A stretch of DNA of 64,000 bases from Acinetobacter celticus. Lineage in GTDB: Bacteria; Pseudomonadota; Gammaproteobacteria; Pseudomonadales; Moraxellaceae. Numbering within the stretch: position 1 is the first letter of the stretch; the number at the start of each line of letters is the position of its first letter. Both the position numbers and the translations under genes were made by a program. The stretch lies in the NCBI RefSeq assembly GCF_001707755.1, contig NZ_MBDL01000008.1, positions 372,001-436,000 of the forward strand, written 5' to 3'. Of this stretch, positions 56,201 to 64,000 are shown one piece after another. The notes under the pieces are model-generated. The model was not told the DNA's origin, did not search any database, and saw nothing but the letters and a program-made list of their open reading frames with translations.

Positions 56201-56833
56201 GACAATGTTACGTTGCTAAAAGTACAACAAGACCTTCGAGATCAACTGAAACTTAAACTTGAGTTACATCAACAAAATTTAGCTAAGCAAAACCAATTTT
56301 CCGAACAAATTAAAACCATACAAACAGAAGAACACCGTTGGGGCAAAATTTCAGGATTAATGGGTGATGCCACAGGGAAAAAATTCCGTGATTATGCACA
56401 GCAATATAATTTAGATATTTTACTGGAATATGCTAATCAACAATTGGCAATGCTGTCTCAGCGCTACACCTTAAAGCGTTTAGAAAACTCGCTAAGTTTA
56501 GCCATTATTGATCATGACATGGACGGAGAGACTCGCTCCGTGGCATCGCTCTCTGGCGGAGAGTCCTTTCTTACAGCCCTTGCCCTGTCTTTGGCCATTG
56601 CCAATATGGCATCAGGTTCAATGAAAATAGAATCTTTATTTATTGATGAAGGTTTCGGCACACTCGATGCATCTTCACTGCATATGGTGATGAACGCACT
56701 CGATCAATTGCAGAATCAAGGCCGTAAAGTAGTGCTCATTTCACATATTCAAGATATGCATGAACGTATACCTGTACAGATTCAGGTTCGCCCTTTAGGC
56801 GCGGGTGCCAGTACTATTGAAATTGTCAGCTAA
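53237..56833 (+). CDS. sbcC: Exonuclease ATPase subunit SbcC
   Basis: This 1198-residue Rad50-type SMC protein has Walker A GKTGAGKST at about residues 37-45. Long glutamine-rich coiled coils fill 180-1000, interrupted by the zinc hook CLVCGS at about residue 595. The ABC signature SLSGGESFLTALALSLA and Walker B SLFIDEGFGTLD are near 1095-1135. It dimerises through the hook and partners SbcD. It is longer than E. coli SbcC (1048) because of extended coils, common in Acinetobacter by my recollection. Confidence 0.96.
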   Translation: MKILSIRLKNLASLAGEHFIDFESEPLASAGLIAIVGKTGAGKSTILDAMCLALFNKIPRLKDSDGKLQDVDGSELLTNSPLTVLRRGTAHGFAEITFVAQDQKCYLARWELKRSREKADGKLQSVQRYLKCLTDGVVVADKAKAVDASILKITQLSFEQFTRAVLLAQSEVTAFLKARDNERGELLEYLTNSSIFGKIGQLAYEKTKQIINQRKELENVLGHIEILSDEQITELSNQFQQVEADYKKLETQKIQLDKQQQWFERKQKLDSEIILKQQFVDTQLKAQQDIAPERERLNRLNLFSSIRPSVYQQQQLLKTKQQLAPQIQQQQQLFNNIQNLFKTEQSNFTQAETAVNELQKFESTHFEAINQVRHCNTERDRIGIEFKNIQAKLNECKYAKQPLLKQQFALEQLLQQTSGQRSNLSQQLAETQQFSSLDKGLSAHLQQLEKFIQHYQNIENQLGSLAQAESKLTTHKAQLQHAIDQFGTLEQLENQIEQMRQHRDLKINQRNQLDVIQQNLTQLFDLQTELQQGQDTLKITSAQFQQLEKNTFNTEQDFQFAKDAHLKLQEILQQQRLLHAENIEHLRTELQDNEPCLVCGSTSHPYKVNDSAVSKALFELQQQQEQQANIKEQECFKIWQQSQNNLTKLNTELEQLKSAIQHNVDKVATIQKVLQEQTKTADIELNFMQSSAEITAQFQQIKLHYQLDIQQFETQSNQWMQSIKHQQQLMQDIQQAEHLIQTAQNLQSQVQHLVNCLNDAEKIQWQQQSVVSAQKVFSQLNHRSQQLEQFEQLSKQLDRMNQELHTLKLNLENTNQHISDTTQSLNDIKLKGQQNTETAYHLIQQMTGLTDVKPNEWLNQHDRNRQQMQSHFQQLKQSFEQLRTQFDQEKNQLEQLNVQLQQNQNSTNQVNHDIQQWLIQHADFQPQDLEQLAQISPIQEQQIRQQLQNAERLLNEASAALKTMQEQLHEHLAHQSEIDLAQLQQLILDNVTLLKVQQDLRDQLKLKLELHQQNLAKQNQFSEQIKTIQTEEHRWGKISGLMGDATGKKFRDYAQQYNLDILLEYANQQLAMLSQRYTLKRLENSLSLAIIDHDMDGETRSVASLSGGESFLTALALSLAIANMASGSMKIESLFIDEGFGTLDASSLHMVMNALDQLQNQGRKVVLISHIQDMHERIPVQIQVRPLGAGASTIEIVS

Positions 56834-56838
56834 TACAA

Positions 56839-56866
56839 AAAAGCCTAGATCATTCTCTAGACTTTT
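56839..56866 (+). terminator. Probable terminator after sbcC
   Basis: aaaagcctaga pairs with tctagactttt with one mismatch, right after the sbcC stop. It ends close to the converging thioesterase gene. Confidence 0.6.
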
Positions 56867-56895
56867 GACATTCTTAGATAAATATTGACCATGGG

Positions 56896-57693
56896 TTATG
56901 AGATTTGGCGTAAAGTTAAAATCTGCTCACTCCGTCCAAATGGCCCATCAATATCATGTAGAACTGAACTTGTTAAACCAATACCATCTGCACCATACTG
57001 TTGAATTGTTTCTAAACCCAACCACTCTCCTTGAGGCAAACGGTGCAAATGAATTTGTAAATCTAGGTTTGGAAAACCCCAAGTAAACGGCCAACTTTGT
57101 CTAGAAACAACCCCATTGGCAGTATCAACCATCCCCATTAAACGCACAAAATCTGAAGTCGTCTGACCTTCGACCATATCATGCACTGTGTTCAGCCATA
57201 CAACCCCTTGCCCTTCACGACGCTCATGACTTCTGGCTTGAATGGACTGAATATAACCACCCGGCCATTGACGAATTCCTTCCCAAATCGGCGCATTTTC
57301 TGGCCCCAAAACCTGCTGATCTTCTAAACCTTGTATGGACTTGCTATTTTGTACCATCATGCGCCATGTCCGCGCGACAATACAGCTCTTGCCCTGCGCT
57401 TTCATTTCAGACTCAATCAGTTCAATGGTTTTACCTGAACGAATGACTTTGGTACTAATGGTAAATTCACCTGCTGGAATTAAGCCTAAAATATCTAAAC
57501 TGATTCGACCAATACGCATTTCATTTCGAGGAGAAAATTGCTCTAGCTCTGCACAGATAATTCCTGTCGCTGGCGCCATGTGTTGCTCATGTTCATTCCA
57601 TGCCCCTTGCGCCAAAATAGTGGATCGATAATGTGCAGTTACCATACCTGTCACATCTGTATTTCGTTCTATCAGCTGATAATAAGCCGTCAT
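56896..57693 (-). CDS. Double-hotdog thioesterase family protein
   Basis: This 265-residue protein fits two fused hotdog domains of the TesB-like acyl-CoA thioesterase group. The N-terminal half has GAWNEHEQHMAPATGIICAELEQFSPRNEMRIGRISLDILG, and the second half FVRLMGMVDTANGVVSRQSWPFTWGFPNLDLQIHLHRLP with GLETIQQYGADGIGLTSSVLHD. The last part, with the D-x-G-x-x-x-S-like end DGPFGRSEQIL, is typical. Substrate unknown. Single-gene unit flanked by terminators. Confidence 0.75.
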   Translation of the reverse strand: MTAYYQLIERNTDVTGMVTAHYRSTILAQGAWNEHEQHMAPATGIICAELEQFSPRNEMRIGRISLDILGLIPAGEFTISTKVIRSGKTIELIESEMKAQGKSCIVARTWRMMVQNSKSIQGLEDQQVLGPENAPIWEGIRQWPGGYIQSIQARSHERREGQGVVWLNTVHDMVEGQTTSDFVRLMGMVDTANGVVSRQSWPFTWGFPNLDLQIHLHRLPQGEWLGLETIQQYGADGIGLTSSVLHDIDGPFGRSEQILTLRQIS

Positions 57694-57797
57694 AGCCCTT
57701 CCCTATATTTGATCCATACTGTATTTCTAGTACACGTTATTCCTTTATGCTGTTCTTTTTGTACTCAACTTTAGTGGAAAGTTCAATTTTAAAAGCA

Positions 57798-57823
57798 AAA
57801 ACTGAACCCTTAGGTTCAGTTTT
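57798..57823. terminator. Hairpin terminator, bidirectional
   Basis: aaactgaacc pairs with ggttcagttt around a four-base loop; A before and T after. It lies between the thioesterase promoter and the YggS-like stop codon. Confidence 0.75.
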
Positions 57824-57851
57824 CAATACTTTAAATAAAGCTTATACAACT

Positions 57852-58562
57852 TTATTGTGAATAATCACGTGCCCCAAATAATGCACTTCCTACACGTACC
57901 ATTGTTGAGCCTGCAGTAATAGCCTCAGACATATCTGCCGACATACCCATGCTTAACGTATCCCAATCTTCAGGATGTGCATGTTGTGATTTAACAGTAT
58001 CAAATAAAGCTTTCGCATCAAAAAAAGCTTGAGGATGATTTGGCGCAGGAATCACCATCAAACCACGTAATTTCAAATGGGGGAATCGACTGATATTTTT
58101 AACTAAATCCGCAACGTCTTCTGGCTGACAGCCATCTTTACTATCTTGCGCATCAATATTGACTTGAAGACAAATATTCAGTGCTCTTTGAGATGCTTCG
58201 CGTTGGCCAGATAAGCGCTCTGCAATAATCAGACGGTCAACACCATGTACCCATGCAAATTTTTCAGCCAAGTGCTTGGTTTTATTCCGTTGTACATGAC
58301 CGATAAAATGCCACTCAATGTCTAAATCCGACAAGGCTTCAATTTTTTCTAAAGATTCCTGTAAATAATTTTCACCAAATGCACGCTGTCCTGCAACGTA
58401 CATTTCACGAAGCATTTCACTCGGATGTGTCTTCGACACTGCCAGTAACTGTACAGATTTTACATCACGTCCAGCCTGTTGGCATACCTGCTGAATTTGA
58501 TGCAAAACCTGCTCTCTTGCTTCTTGAAGTGTATTCATTGACGAGTTTCTCATTTCATTCAT
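57852..58562 (-). CDS. YggS/PLPBP-family pyridoxal-phosphate homeostasis protein
   Basis: The 236-residue protein is a single-domain type III fold PLP protein: LLAVSKTHPSEMLREMY with the Schiff-base lysine (about residue 44), FGENYLQE, EWHFIGHVQRNKTKHLAE, and LSMGMSADMSEAITAGSTMVRVGSALFG at the end. It lacks racemase activity in studied homologues and balances B6 and amino-acid pools. ATG 58562 is chosen because aaagga lies seven bases before it. It is divergent from pilT, the usual neighbour in gamma-proteobacteria. Confidence 0.93.
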   Translation of the reverse strand: MNEMRNSSMNTLQEAREQVLHQIQQVCQQAGRDVKSVQLLAVSKTHPSEMLREMYVAGQRAFGENYLQESLEKIEALSDLDIEWHFIGHVQRNKTKHLAEKFAWVHGVDRLIIAERLSGQREASQRALNICLQVNIDAQDSKDGCQPEDVADLVKNISRFPHLKLRGLMVIPAPNHPQAFFDAKALFDTVKSQHAHPEDWDTLSMGMSADMSEAITAGSTMVRVGSALFGARDYSQ

Positions 58563-58661
58563 CTTTTTTTCCTTTGCCCTTCAACTAACAGTTGGTTAAG
58601 CTGAGGGAAAGCCTTATTATTCTATCAAAATAATTAAGATTTAGACGCTCTCGGGGATATT

Positions 58662-59699
58662 ATGGATATTACAGAATTATTAGCATTTTCTGCTAAAAAT
58701 GGTGCATCAGATTTACACTTATCAGCAGGTATGCCACCAATGATTCGTGTAGATGGCGAAGTTCGTCGTATTAACTTACCATCATTAGAACATAAAGAAG
58801 TTCACAAGCTGGTTTATGACATCATGAACGATAAACAGCGTCGTGATTTTGAAGAAAAATTGGAAACTGACTTTTCATTTGAAGTTCCTGGTGTAGCCCG
58901 TTTCCGTGTCAACGCATTTAACCAGAACCGTGGTGCAGGTGCCGTTTTCCGTACCATTCCATCGACAGTACTTTCTCTGGAAGACTTAGGCATGGGACAA
59001 ATCTTCAAAGATATTTGTGAATTCCCACGTGGAATTGTTCTGGTAACAGGCCCTACAGGTTCAGGTAAATCAACAACGCTTGCCGCCATGATTGACTATA
59101 TTAACGATAACCGTTATGACCATATTTTAACGGTCGAAGACCCGATTGAGTTTGTACACAATTCAAAAAAATGCCTGATTAACCAACGTGAAGTACATCG
59201 CCATACTCATGGCTTTAACGAAGCATTACGTTCTGCACTCCGTGAAGATCCAGACATTATTTTAGTCGGTGAGATGCGTGACCTTGAAACTATTCGCCTA
59301 GCACTGACTGCTGCTGAAACGGGTCACTTGGTGTTTGGTACACTACATACCACCTCTGCGGCCAAAACCATTGACCGTGTGATTGACGTATTCCCTGCCG
59401 AAGAAAAAGATATGGTTCGCGCCATGTTGTCAGAATCTTTACAAGCCGTTATTTCACAAACCCTATTAAAGAAAAATGGCGGAGGCCGTGTGGCAGCCCA
59501 TGAAATTATGATCGGGATTCCAGCTATTCGTAACTTGATTCGTGAAAACAAAGTTGCGCAAATGTATTCAGCAATTCAAACGGGTGCAAACTACGGAATG
59601 ACGACGCTCGATCAAAGCTTAAAAACATTAGTGTCGAAAGGAATTATTAGCCCTCAAGTTGCACGTACTGCAGCCAAACAACCTGAATCATTCCTATAA
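58662..59699 (+). CDS. pilT: Type IV pilus retraction ATPase PilT
   Basis: The 345-residue hexameric ATPase has an N-terminal PAS-like domain (DITELLAFSAKNGASDLHLSAGMPPMIRVDGEVRRI) and a core. Walker A is GPTGSGKSTT (about residues 131-140). Asp box and Walker B follow: LREDPDIILVGEMRDLETI. The His box is ETGHLVFGTLHT, and the AIRNLIRE motif near the end is needed for retraction. It drives pilus withdrawal, twitching and DNA uptake. The ggggatatt upstream is a good ribosome site. Confidence 0.97.
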   Translation: MDITELLAFSAKNGASDLHLSAGMPPMIRVDGEVRRINLPSLEHKEVHKLVYDIMNDKQRRDFEEKLETDFSFEVPGVARFRVNAFNQNRGAGAVFRTIPSTVLSLEDLGMGQIFKDICEFPRGIVLVTGPTGSGKSTTLAAMIDYINDNRYDHILTVEDPIEFVHNSKKCLINQREVHRHTHGFNEALRSALREDPDIILVGEMRDLETIRLALTAAETGHLVFGTLHTTSAAKTIDRVIDVFPAEEKDMVRAMLSESLQAVISQTLLKKNGGGRVAAHEIMIGIPAIRNLIRENKVAQMYSAIQTGANYGMTTLDQSLKTLVSKGIISPQVARTAAKQPESFL

Positions 59700-59726
59700 A
59701 CACAATGTCGCGATTGGGGATAACTT

Positions 59727-60848
59727 ATGGACTTTAATGGCTTACTCGACTACATGGTCGAAAAAAAGGCATCTGATTTATTTATTACTGCCGATGTCGA
59801 ACCATCAATAAAAATTAACGGCACCATCTTGCCAATTGGCTCGACCAAGCTTCCGGGTGCAACCGTTGGACAGCTGGTACATTCGATTATGTCGGATAAA
59901 CAGCGCAAAGAATTTGCAGATACCCGCGAATGTAACTTTGCCATCATGAATAAAGATCATACATCACGTTTCCGTGTGAGTGCCTTTCAACAACGCGATC
60001 AACCGGGTATGGTCTTGCGTCGGATTGAAACTGTCATTCCAACGATGGATGAATTAAAACTTCCACCGATTCTAAAAGAATTGGCCATGACCAAACGTGG
60101 CATTATTATTTTTGTAGGTGCAACGGGTACAGGTAAGTCTACATCTTTGGCTTCAATTATTGGTTTTCGTAATGAAAATACCCATGGTCATATTATTACC
60201 ATTGAAGACCCGATTGAGTTTATTCATGAACACAAAGGCTGCATTATTACGCAACGCGAAGTGGGCATTGACACAGATTCATTTGAAGTTGCATTAAAAA
60301 ATACCCTGCGCCAAGCACCGGATGTTATTTTGATTGGTGAGATTCGCTCGCGTGAAACGATGGATTACGCAATTGCCTTTGCTGAAACGGGTCACTTGGT
60401 TTTTGCAACCCTGCACGCCAACAACGCCAACCAAGCCATTGACCGAATTATTCACTTTTTTGAAGCAGACCGACATGGCCAATTATTCATGGATTTGTCG
60501 CTGAACTTAAAAGCAATGGTCGCTCAGCAGTTGATTCCAACACCTGATGGTAGTGGTCGTCGTGCTGCCATTGAAATTTTAATCAACTCTCCTTTAATTT
60601 CAGACCTCATCCGTAAAGGTGAAGTCCATGAAATTAAAGACTTAATGAAACGTTCACGTGAATTGGGCATGCAAACCTTTGACCAAGCCTTATTTGACTT
60701 GTATAAAGCCAAGCAAATTACCTACAAAGATGCACTAAAACACGCCGACTCACCAAATGACTTACGTCTACAAATTAAACTGTCTGAAGAAGGTGGCGAG
60801 CATTTATTACGTGCCAACTCCAACATCACCTTTGATGGACAGTCCTAA
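59727..60848 (+). CDS. pilU: Type IV pilus ATPase PilU
   Basis: This 373-residue PilT paralogue has Walker A GATGTGKSTS (about residues 131-140), Walker B region QAPDVILIGEIRSRETM and His box ETGHLVFATLHANNANQA. It has a longer C-terminal tail, as in PilU (HADSPNDLRLQIKLSEEGG). It aids PilT-dependent retraction. The gene starts 27 bases after pilT and ends in a strong terminator, forming a two-gene operon. Confidence 0.96.
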   Translation: MDFNGLLDYMVEKKASDLFITADVEPSIKINGTILPIGSTKLPGATVGQLVHSIMSDKQRKEFADTRECNFAIMNKDHTSRFRVSAFQQRDQPGMVLRRIETVIPTMDELKLPPILKELAMTKRGIIIFVGATGTGKSTSLASIIGFRNENTHGHIITIEDPIEFIHEHKGCIITQREVGIDTDSFEVALKNTLRQAPDVILIGEIRSRETMDYAIAFAETGHLVFATLHANNANQAIDRIIHFFEADRHGQLFMDLSLNLKAMVAQQLIPTPDGSGRRAAIEILINSPLISDLIRKGEVHEIKDLMKRSRELGMQTFDQALFDLYKAKQITYKDALKHADSPNDLRLQIKLSEEGGEHLLRANSNITFDGQS

Positions 60849-60870
60849 TCATCGGCTAAATTTAAGCGTT

Positions 60871-60907
60871 AAAAAAAAACAGGCTTCATATGAAGCCTGT
60901 TTTTTTT
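60871..60907. terminator. Terminator after pilU
   Basis: acaggcttcatatgaagcctgt is a perfect 22-base palindrome flanked by nine A and eight T, acting for pilU and for fur in the other direction. Confidence 0.95.
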
Positions 60908-60937
60908 GCGTAAATAATGATTTATATTTTTAAATCA

Positions 60938-61375
60938 TTATTTTTTACGATACACATCCTGACATTCTTGTGAATCGCAATAACCATATAAATTCAATGA
61001 ATGACCAGTTAAAGCAAAACCGTATTTTTTTGCAACTTCATGCTGTTCATGTTCAATGGTGTCATTGGTAAATTCAACAACTTTATTACAATTGTGACAT
61101 ACAATATGGTCGTGGTGATCTTCTTGCATAATTTCAAAAACAGAATGATTGTTTTCAAAATGATGACGCTGAATAATACCTGCAGCTTCAAACTGTGTTA
61201 ACACACGGTACACAGTTGCTAAACCGACATCTTCACCTTGCTCAAGTAAAGTCTTGTAGATATCTTCCGCGCTTAAATGATGTTGTCTTGAATTTTCTAA
61301 TAATTCCAATATTTTAATTCGTGGAAGCGTAACTTTAAGTCCAGCTTTACGTAAATCTTGGTTTGATATAGCCAT
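60938..61375 (-). CDS. fur: Ferric uptake regulator Fur
   Basis: This 145-residue iron-sensing repressor has a winged helix with LGLATVYRVLTQFEAAGII-type recognition (here VGLATVYRVLTQFEAAG), then the metal sites HHFENNHSVFE and HHDHIVCHNCNKVVEF, and a second CxxxxC in CDSQEC. Two Cys pairs are present, so a structural zinc is likely. It is divergent from bamE, the standard arrangement near fur. I could not confirm a Fur box in the 112-base intergenic region. Confidence 0.96.
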   Translation of the reverse strand: MAISNQDLRKAGLKVTLPRIKILELLENSRQHHLSAEDIYKTLLEQGEDVGLATVYRVLTQFEAAGIIQRHHFENNHSVFEIMQEDHHDHIVCHNCNKVVEFTNDTIEHEQHEVAKKYGFALTGHSLNLYGYCDSQECQDVYRKK

Positions 61376-61487
61376 GAAAAAAGGTCTCTCAACAAATCTA
61401 AAGTTGGAATATGCAACAAACTTTAGATGCAGTATGATCTATCCTTGGATCAAATGCATCATAATTAATTTGGGATAGTGTAGCAAA

Positions 61488-61886
61488 ATGCAAAAAATCA
61501 TGCTGACGTTATTCGTCACTTCATTGCTCGTAGGCTGTTCAACTTTAGGCGTTTATAAAGTTGATATTCCTCAAGGAACACCATTAACACAAGCGCAAGC
61601 ATCAAAAATCCAAGCCGGCATGAGCTTCCAACAAGTCCGCTTTTTGCTAGGCAGTCCAACCATTTCAGATCCAATGAATCCATTGCGCTGGGACTATGTT
61701 TACAACTATACCCCAGGTACTTATGCTAAAAAAGCAAAAATCCCTGCAGTCAGCGGTCAGCATTTAAAAATTTACTTTAATCAACAAGGCATTGTAGAAA
61801 AGGTTGAAGGGTTGGAAACTATTCCTCAATCTCAACCAGGGTTACCAGGTTCTAAAGAAGCAATTCTAACCGCGCCCCCACTATAG
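61488..61886 (+). CDS. bamE: Outer-membrane assembly lipoprotein BamE
   Basis: The 132-residue lipoprotein has a signal ending in LLVGCSTLG. The SmpA/OmlA fold shows KVDIPQGTPLTQAQASKIQAGMSFQQVRFLLGSPTISDPMNPLRWDYVY, matching BamE closely, including the RWDYVY strand. It belongs to the BAM complex, which inserts beta-barrel proteins. The proline-rich tail after residue 110 is extra. It has its own terminator. Confidence 0.93.
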   Translation: MQKIMLTLFVTSLLVGCSTLGVYKVDIPQGTPLTQAQASKIQAGMSFQQVRFLLGSPTISDPMNPLRWDYVYNYTPGTYAKKAKIPAVSGQHLKIYFNQQGIVEKVEGLETIPQSQPGLPGSKEAILTAPPL

Positions 61887-61902
61887 TCAGTTTAATATAA
61901 AA

Positions 61903-61929
61903 AGGAACCCCTCATTGAGGGGTTTTTTT
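61903..61929 (+). terminator. Terminator after bamE
   Basis: aacccctc pairs with gaggggtt, tight loop, seven-T tail. Confidence 0.9.
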
Positions 61930-61940
61930 GATGGCTTCAA

Positions 61941-62252
61941 TTATTTAAAGCGATTTCCCTTACTTAAGCGCCCAACGGGATTATTGATTGCACGTTTACG
62001 GCGAATATCTTTCGGATTAATGGTTAAAGGTCGATAAATCTCAACGCGATCTCCAACCAACAATACCTGTTGCAAATTTTGCAAACGGACACCAAAAATT
62101 CCAACTTGAAGCGTTTCTGCTAAAGGAGTGAGTTGACTGATACCACTTTGTTCAATTGCATCTAATGCAGTCATACCAATTGTAAATGGCACGGCAATAT
62201 GAAATTGTTGATCTACCCCTGCATAGGCCACCCAAACCTGAGCTTGCGTCAT
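61941..62252 (-). CDS. rnfH: RnfH-family ubiquitin-like protein
   Basis: From ATG 62252 the product has 103 residues: AQVWVAYAGVDQQFHIAVPFTIGMTALDAIEQSGI, then VGIFGVRLQNLQQVLLVGDRVEIYRPLTINPKDIRRKRA, the RnfH signature. It has a beta-grasp fold; its role beside the Rnf complex or RatA is unclear. The ATG shares bases with the stop of the transporter gene (TAATG), so the two are coupled. A longer frame exists upstream but would be cysteine-rich noise inside the transporter gene. E. coli pairs rnfH with ratA and smpB; not so here. Confidence 0.88.
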   Translation of the reverse strand: MTQAQVWVAYAGVDQQFHIAVPFTIGMTALDAIEQSGISQLTPLAETLQVGIFGVRLQNLQQVLLVGDRVEIYRPLTINPKDIRRKRAINNPVGRLSKGNRFK

Positions 62253-63334
62253 TAGAACAATTTTCCAAGTACAGCAATCATTGCAAGCACAATCGCGACT
62301 GGCAAGATCACACGTACAGCAATACGCCAAATGTTATAAAAAACTTCGTGACTAAAATTCATTGATTTACGTAGGTGACTAATTTTCATAATCCAACCTG
62401 CAAAAACGGCATAAATGAGACAAATCACCAAGCCCCACAACACAAGCAGAATATTAAAAATCGGGCCGATTTGTGGAATTTCCCAAACCAATACAGCGAC
62501 CAATAAAATAGCCCACTGTATTAGCACAGCCAATTGTCTTTGTTGTAACTGCTCGCGGGCCATATTTAACATGAACCCTGTTGCCATAACCGTCGCAAAA
62601 ATTAAAGCATATGCAGAAATATTGGCTTTTACAGCAAAGAAGCCAAAAGCCACCACAGCTAAAAGTTGTGCAATCCAAATAGGTAAGGCCATTTTTGTAA
62701 CGGAATCTTGTTGATTCAGCACAGCCAAGCTACTTTGCCAATAAAGGCCCAAGCCTAAACCACTGGCAACCAAAGCCAATACGGTTGCGCTTCCCCATTC
62801 ACTAAACTCAAGCGGTGTAACTTTCCATTCAGATAATGCAGTTCCAGTGGTTTGGGCTAAAATTAAAGAGCCCAGTACCCCAACTGCGGTCAAAACCACA
62901 GTATATTGGCGGGGAATAAAAGATACTGCAAAAGCCACCACAGCCAAAATAGCAAATACAATTGTGGGTGTAACGCTAGGAAGTACAGAAATATTCAAGA
63001 GATGTGCAGAATTTGAAAGCATTCCTCCGACCAGAAAAGGAATAAAAACAGCTCCGAACCAACCCGCCAAACGCCATTTAGAAGACGCATCTGCGTCTCG
63101 TGTCAAATTTGATAATGCTTGCAATGCTGTAGTTTTGGAGCGTTTTGCTAAAGCAATCTCTAAATAACACACAGGCAATGCTAAAATTAACATTGCGCCG
63201 AGCCAGAGTAGCCAAAAATCTAACTGGCGGTCAATTTGAATTCCCGTTATTGGTGCAAGTGTTGCGATTACAATAAACGATAAACAAAAAGCCATCAGAG
63301 GCGATAACCATTTTGGCATAGCATTGTCCTGCAT
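62252..63334 (-). CDS. NSS-like sodium-dependent transporter, divergent
   Basis: The ATG at 63334 is preceded by aagga seven bases away and gives 360 residues; an in-frame start 99 bases upstream adds a doubtful hydrophobic leader. It has about ten to eleven helices. The N-terminal helix with LAPITG, then LALPVCYLEIALAKRSKTTALQALSNL (about residues 50-78), echoes the neurotransmitter:sodium symporter family (P-x-x-xxExxLG). Length is shorter than NSS's usual 450 or so, and sequence is degenerate. Transport substrate unknown. It reads into rnfH by one base of overlap. Confidence 0.6.
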   Translation of the reverse strand: MQDNAMPKWLSPLMAFCLSFIVIATLAPITGIQIDRQLDFWLLWLGAMLILALPVCYLEIALAKRSKTTALQALSNLTRDADASSKWRLAGWFGAVFIPFLVGGMLSNSAHLLNISVLPSVTPTIVFAILAVVAFAVSFIPRQYTVVLTAVGVLGSLILAQTTGTALSEWKVTPLEFSEWGSATVLALVASGLGLGLYWQSSLAVLNQQDSVTKMALPIWIAQLLAVVAFGFFAVKANISAYALIFATVMATGFMLNMAREQLQQRQLAVLIQWAILLVAVLVWEIPQIGPIFNILLVLWGLVICLIYAVFAGWIMKISHLRKSMNFSHEVFYNIWRIAVRVILPVAIVLAMIAVLGKLF

Positions 63335-63491
63335 GATGCATTCCTTTTTAAAATCTAGCGCTATTTTGCCTTGCTCAACGCTGAAAATCAAAAACAAAAA
63401 AGCAAACCACCATAACAGTGATTTGCTGCGCAAATTTATAAGAATATTTTAATTTTTTTATCTCGCTTAGTCTTATTTTATAAAGAAAAAC

Positions 63492-63947
63492 TTATGAGAA
63501 AAAACGGGCGAACCAATTTTTACCTGTTTTCTTTTCTTTCTCTTTAATAATCCCCATCATATTTTCTTTCACCGCGCCGACATAATCTGCATCATCGTGT
63601 TGAATATGATTAATAAGCCATTTTGAAAGCACTTCATGTAATTCAGATTCAATTGCATGACCCATTTCGAAACGGTCGCGATAAGATTCAATTTTCTTAA
63701 TAAATAAATCATGTACACGCTTATGCGGTACGCGATATTTATAACCTGCTTCCTCTTGAAGAGATTCTTCAAAAGTAAAATGTGACTGCGTATAATCAAT
63801 AATATTATCAAGAATCTGCTTAACACGATCACGTTCTAAATTCGCATTAATTCCATCAATTTCATTAATGTAATCCAGAATTCGTTTGTGTTGATCATCA
63901 ATCACATCGATACCCGTATTATATTCTGGAACCCATTGCATTTTCAT
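63492..63947 (-). CDS. Bacteriohemerythrin
   Basis: This 151-residue product from ATG 63947 has the non-heme di-iron oxygen-carrier pattern: DVIDDQHKRIL (His about residue 22), HFTFEESLQEEAG (H...FxxEE), HKRVHDLFI (HxxxH) and HIQHDDADYVG (HxxxxD). A longer frame reaches 63974; aggggtcgta before ATG 63947 supports the later start. The basic tail (KEKEKKTGKNWFARFF) is extra. It likely carries or senses oxygen. Confidence 0.88.
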   Translation of the reverse strand: MKMQWVPEYNTGIDVIDDQHKRILDYINEIDGINANLERDRVKQILDNIIDYTQSHFTFEESLQEEAGYKYRVPHKRVHDLFIKKIESYRDRFEMGHAIESELHEVLSKWLINHIQHDDADYVGAVKENMMGIIKEKEKKTGKNWFARFFS

Positions 63948-64000
63948 TACGACCCCTAACAATATAAAAGACATATCACTTTAAATGAATGATATAGACA

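Noticed and set aside
53237..56833. Many CAA/CAG-rich repeats that suggested tandem repeats or CRISPR
   Set aside because: They are glutamine-rich coiled coil codons of sbcC; no regular repeat-spacer unit exists. No CRISPR array was seen in the window.
61376..61487. Fur box in the fur-bamE intergenic region
   Set aside because: No 19-base palindrome near the consensus could be found by eye; A+T richness gives only weak matches.

Overview
The window looks like chromosome of an Acinetobacter species. It has the adeK-type efflux outer-membrane gene, a pmrCAB cluster, a tmRNA whose tag reads ANDESYALAA, pilT-pilU, Acinetobacter-like protein families, and an A+T-rich composition. Most of it is ordinary core genome; species was not determined.

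Layout. 1-7178: the 3' end of adeK, two YbjQ-family genes, a minus-strand trio (unknown protein, SDR, Dph6-like ATP pyrophosphatase) and valS. 7178-9290: a strongly A+T-rich accessory pocket with a DGQHR-domain gene overlapping a four-helix membrane protein gene, then a broken DUF559 endonuclease gene flanked by two inverted CCCTCTCC-type repeats. 9291-17800: a J-domain protein, a small membrane protein, a sterol-desaturase-family hydroxylase, the gltIJKL glutamate/aspartate ABC transporter and an ammonium transporter. 17811-22651: a decayed HAD hydrolase, then a PAP2 phosphatase gene converging on pmrC-pmrA-pmrB; both outer ends of this block carry a PmrA-box-like 6-5-6 repeat. 22818-33110: an MFS transporter, an acyltransferase, a patatin-like lipoprotein, an nfeD-stomatin pair, putP, ispA, an orphan prpF and aroP.

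33192-40884 is a mobile-DNA hot spot. A tRNA-Arg(CCT) is followed by a wrecked P4-type integrase, a displaced ssrA-like attachment sequence and then a ~6.1 kb island. Its intact integrase lies beside the tmRNA gene, and similar direct repeats and integrase arm-type sites occur at both ends. The island carries a KAP-family P-loop NTPase (a defence candidate), an unrecognised 385-residue protein that may start replication, AlpA-like regulators and a gene apparently split by a frameshift.

40885-64000: glpK, emrAB, a YigI-like thioesterase, hemB, thiO-like oxidase, a TIGR01777 epimerase, a membrane protein, an intergenic locus with three consecutive stem-loops that looks like an unannotated small RNA, a PAS-GGDEF cyclase, a decayed VOC gene, sbcD-sbcC, a second thioesterase, a YggS-family PLP protein, pilT-pilU, fur divergent from bamE, a divergent NSS-like transporter overlapping rnfH, and a bacteriohemerythrin.

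The best candidates for undescribed biology are the DGQHR/membrane-protein pair, the KAP-bearing ssrA island and the structured RNA near 49.9 kb. All calls are from reading the sequence; no searches were run.
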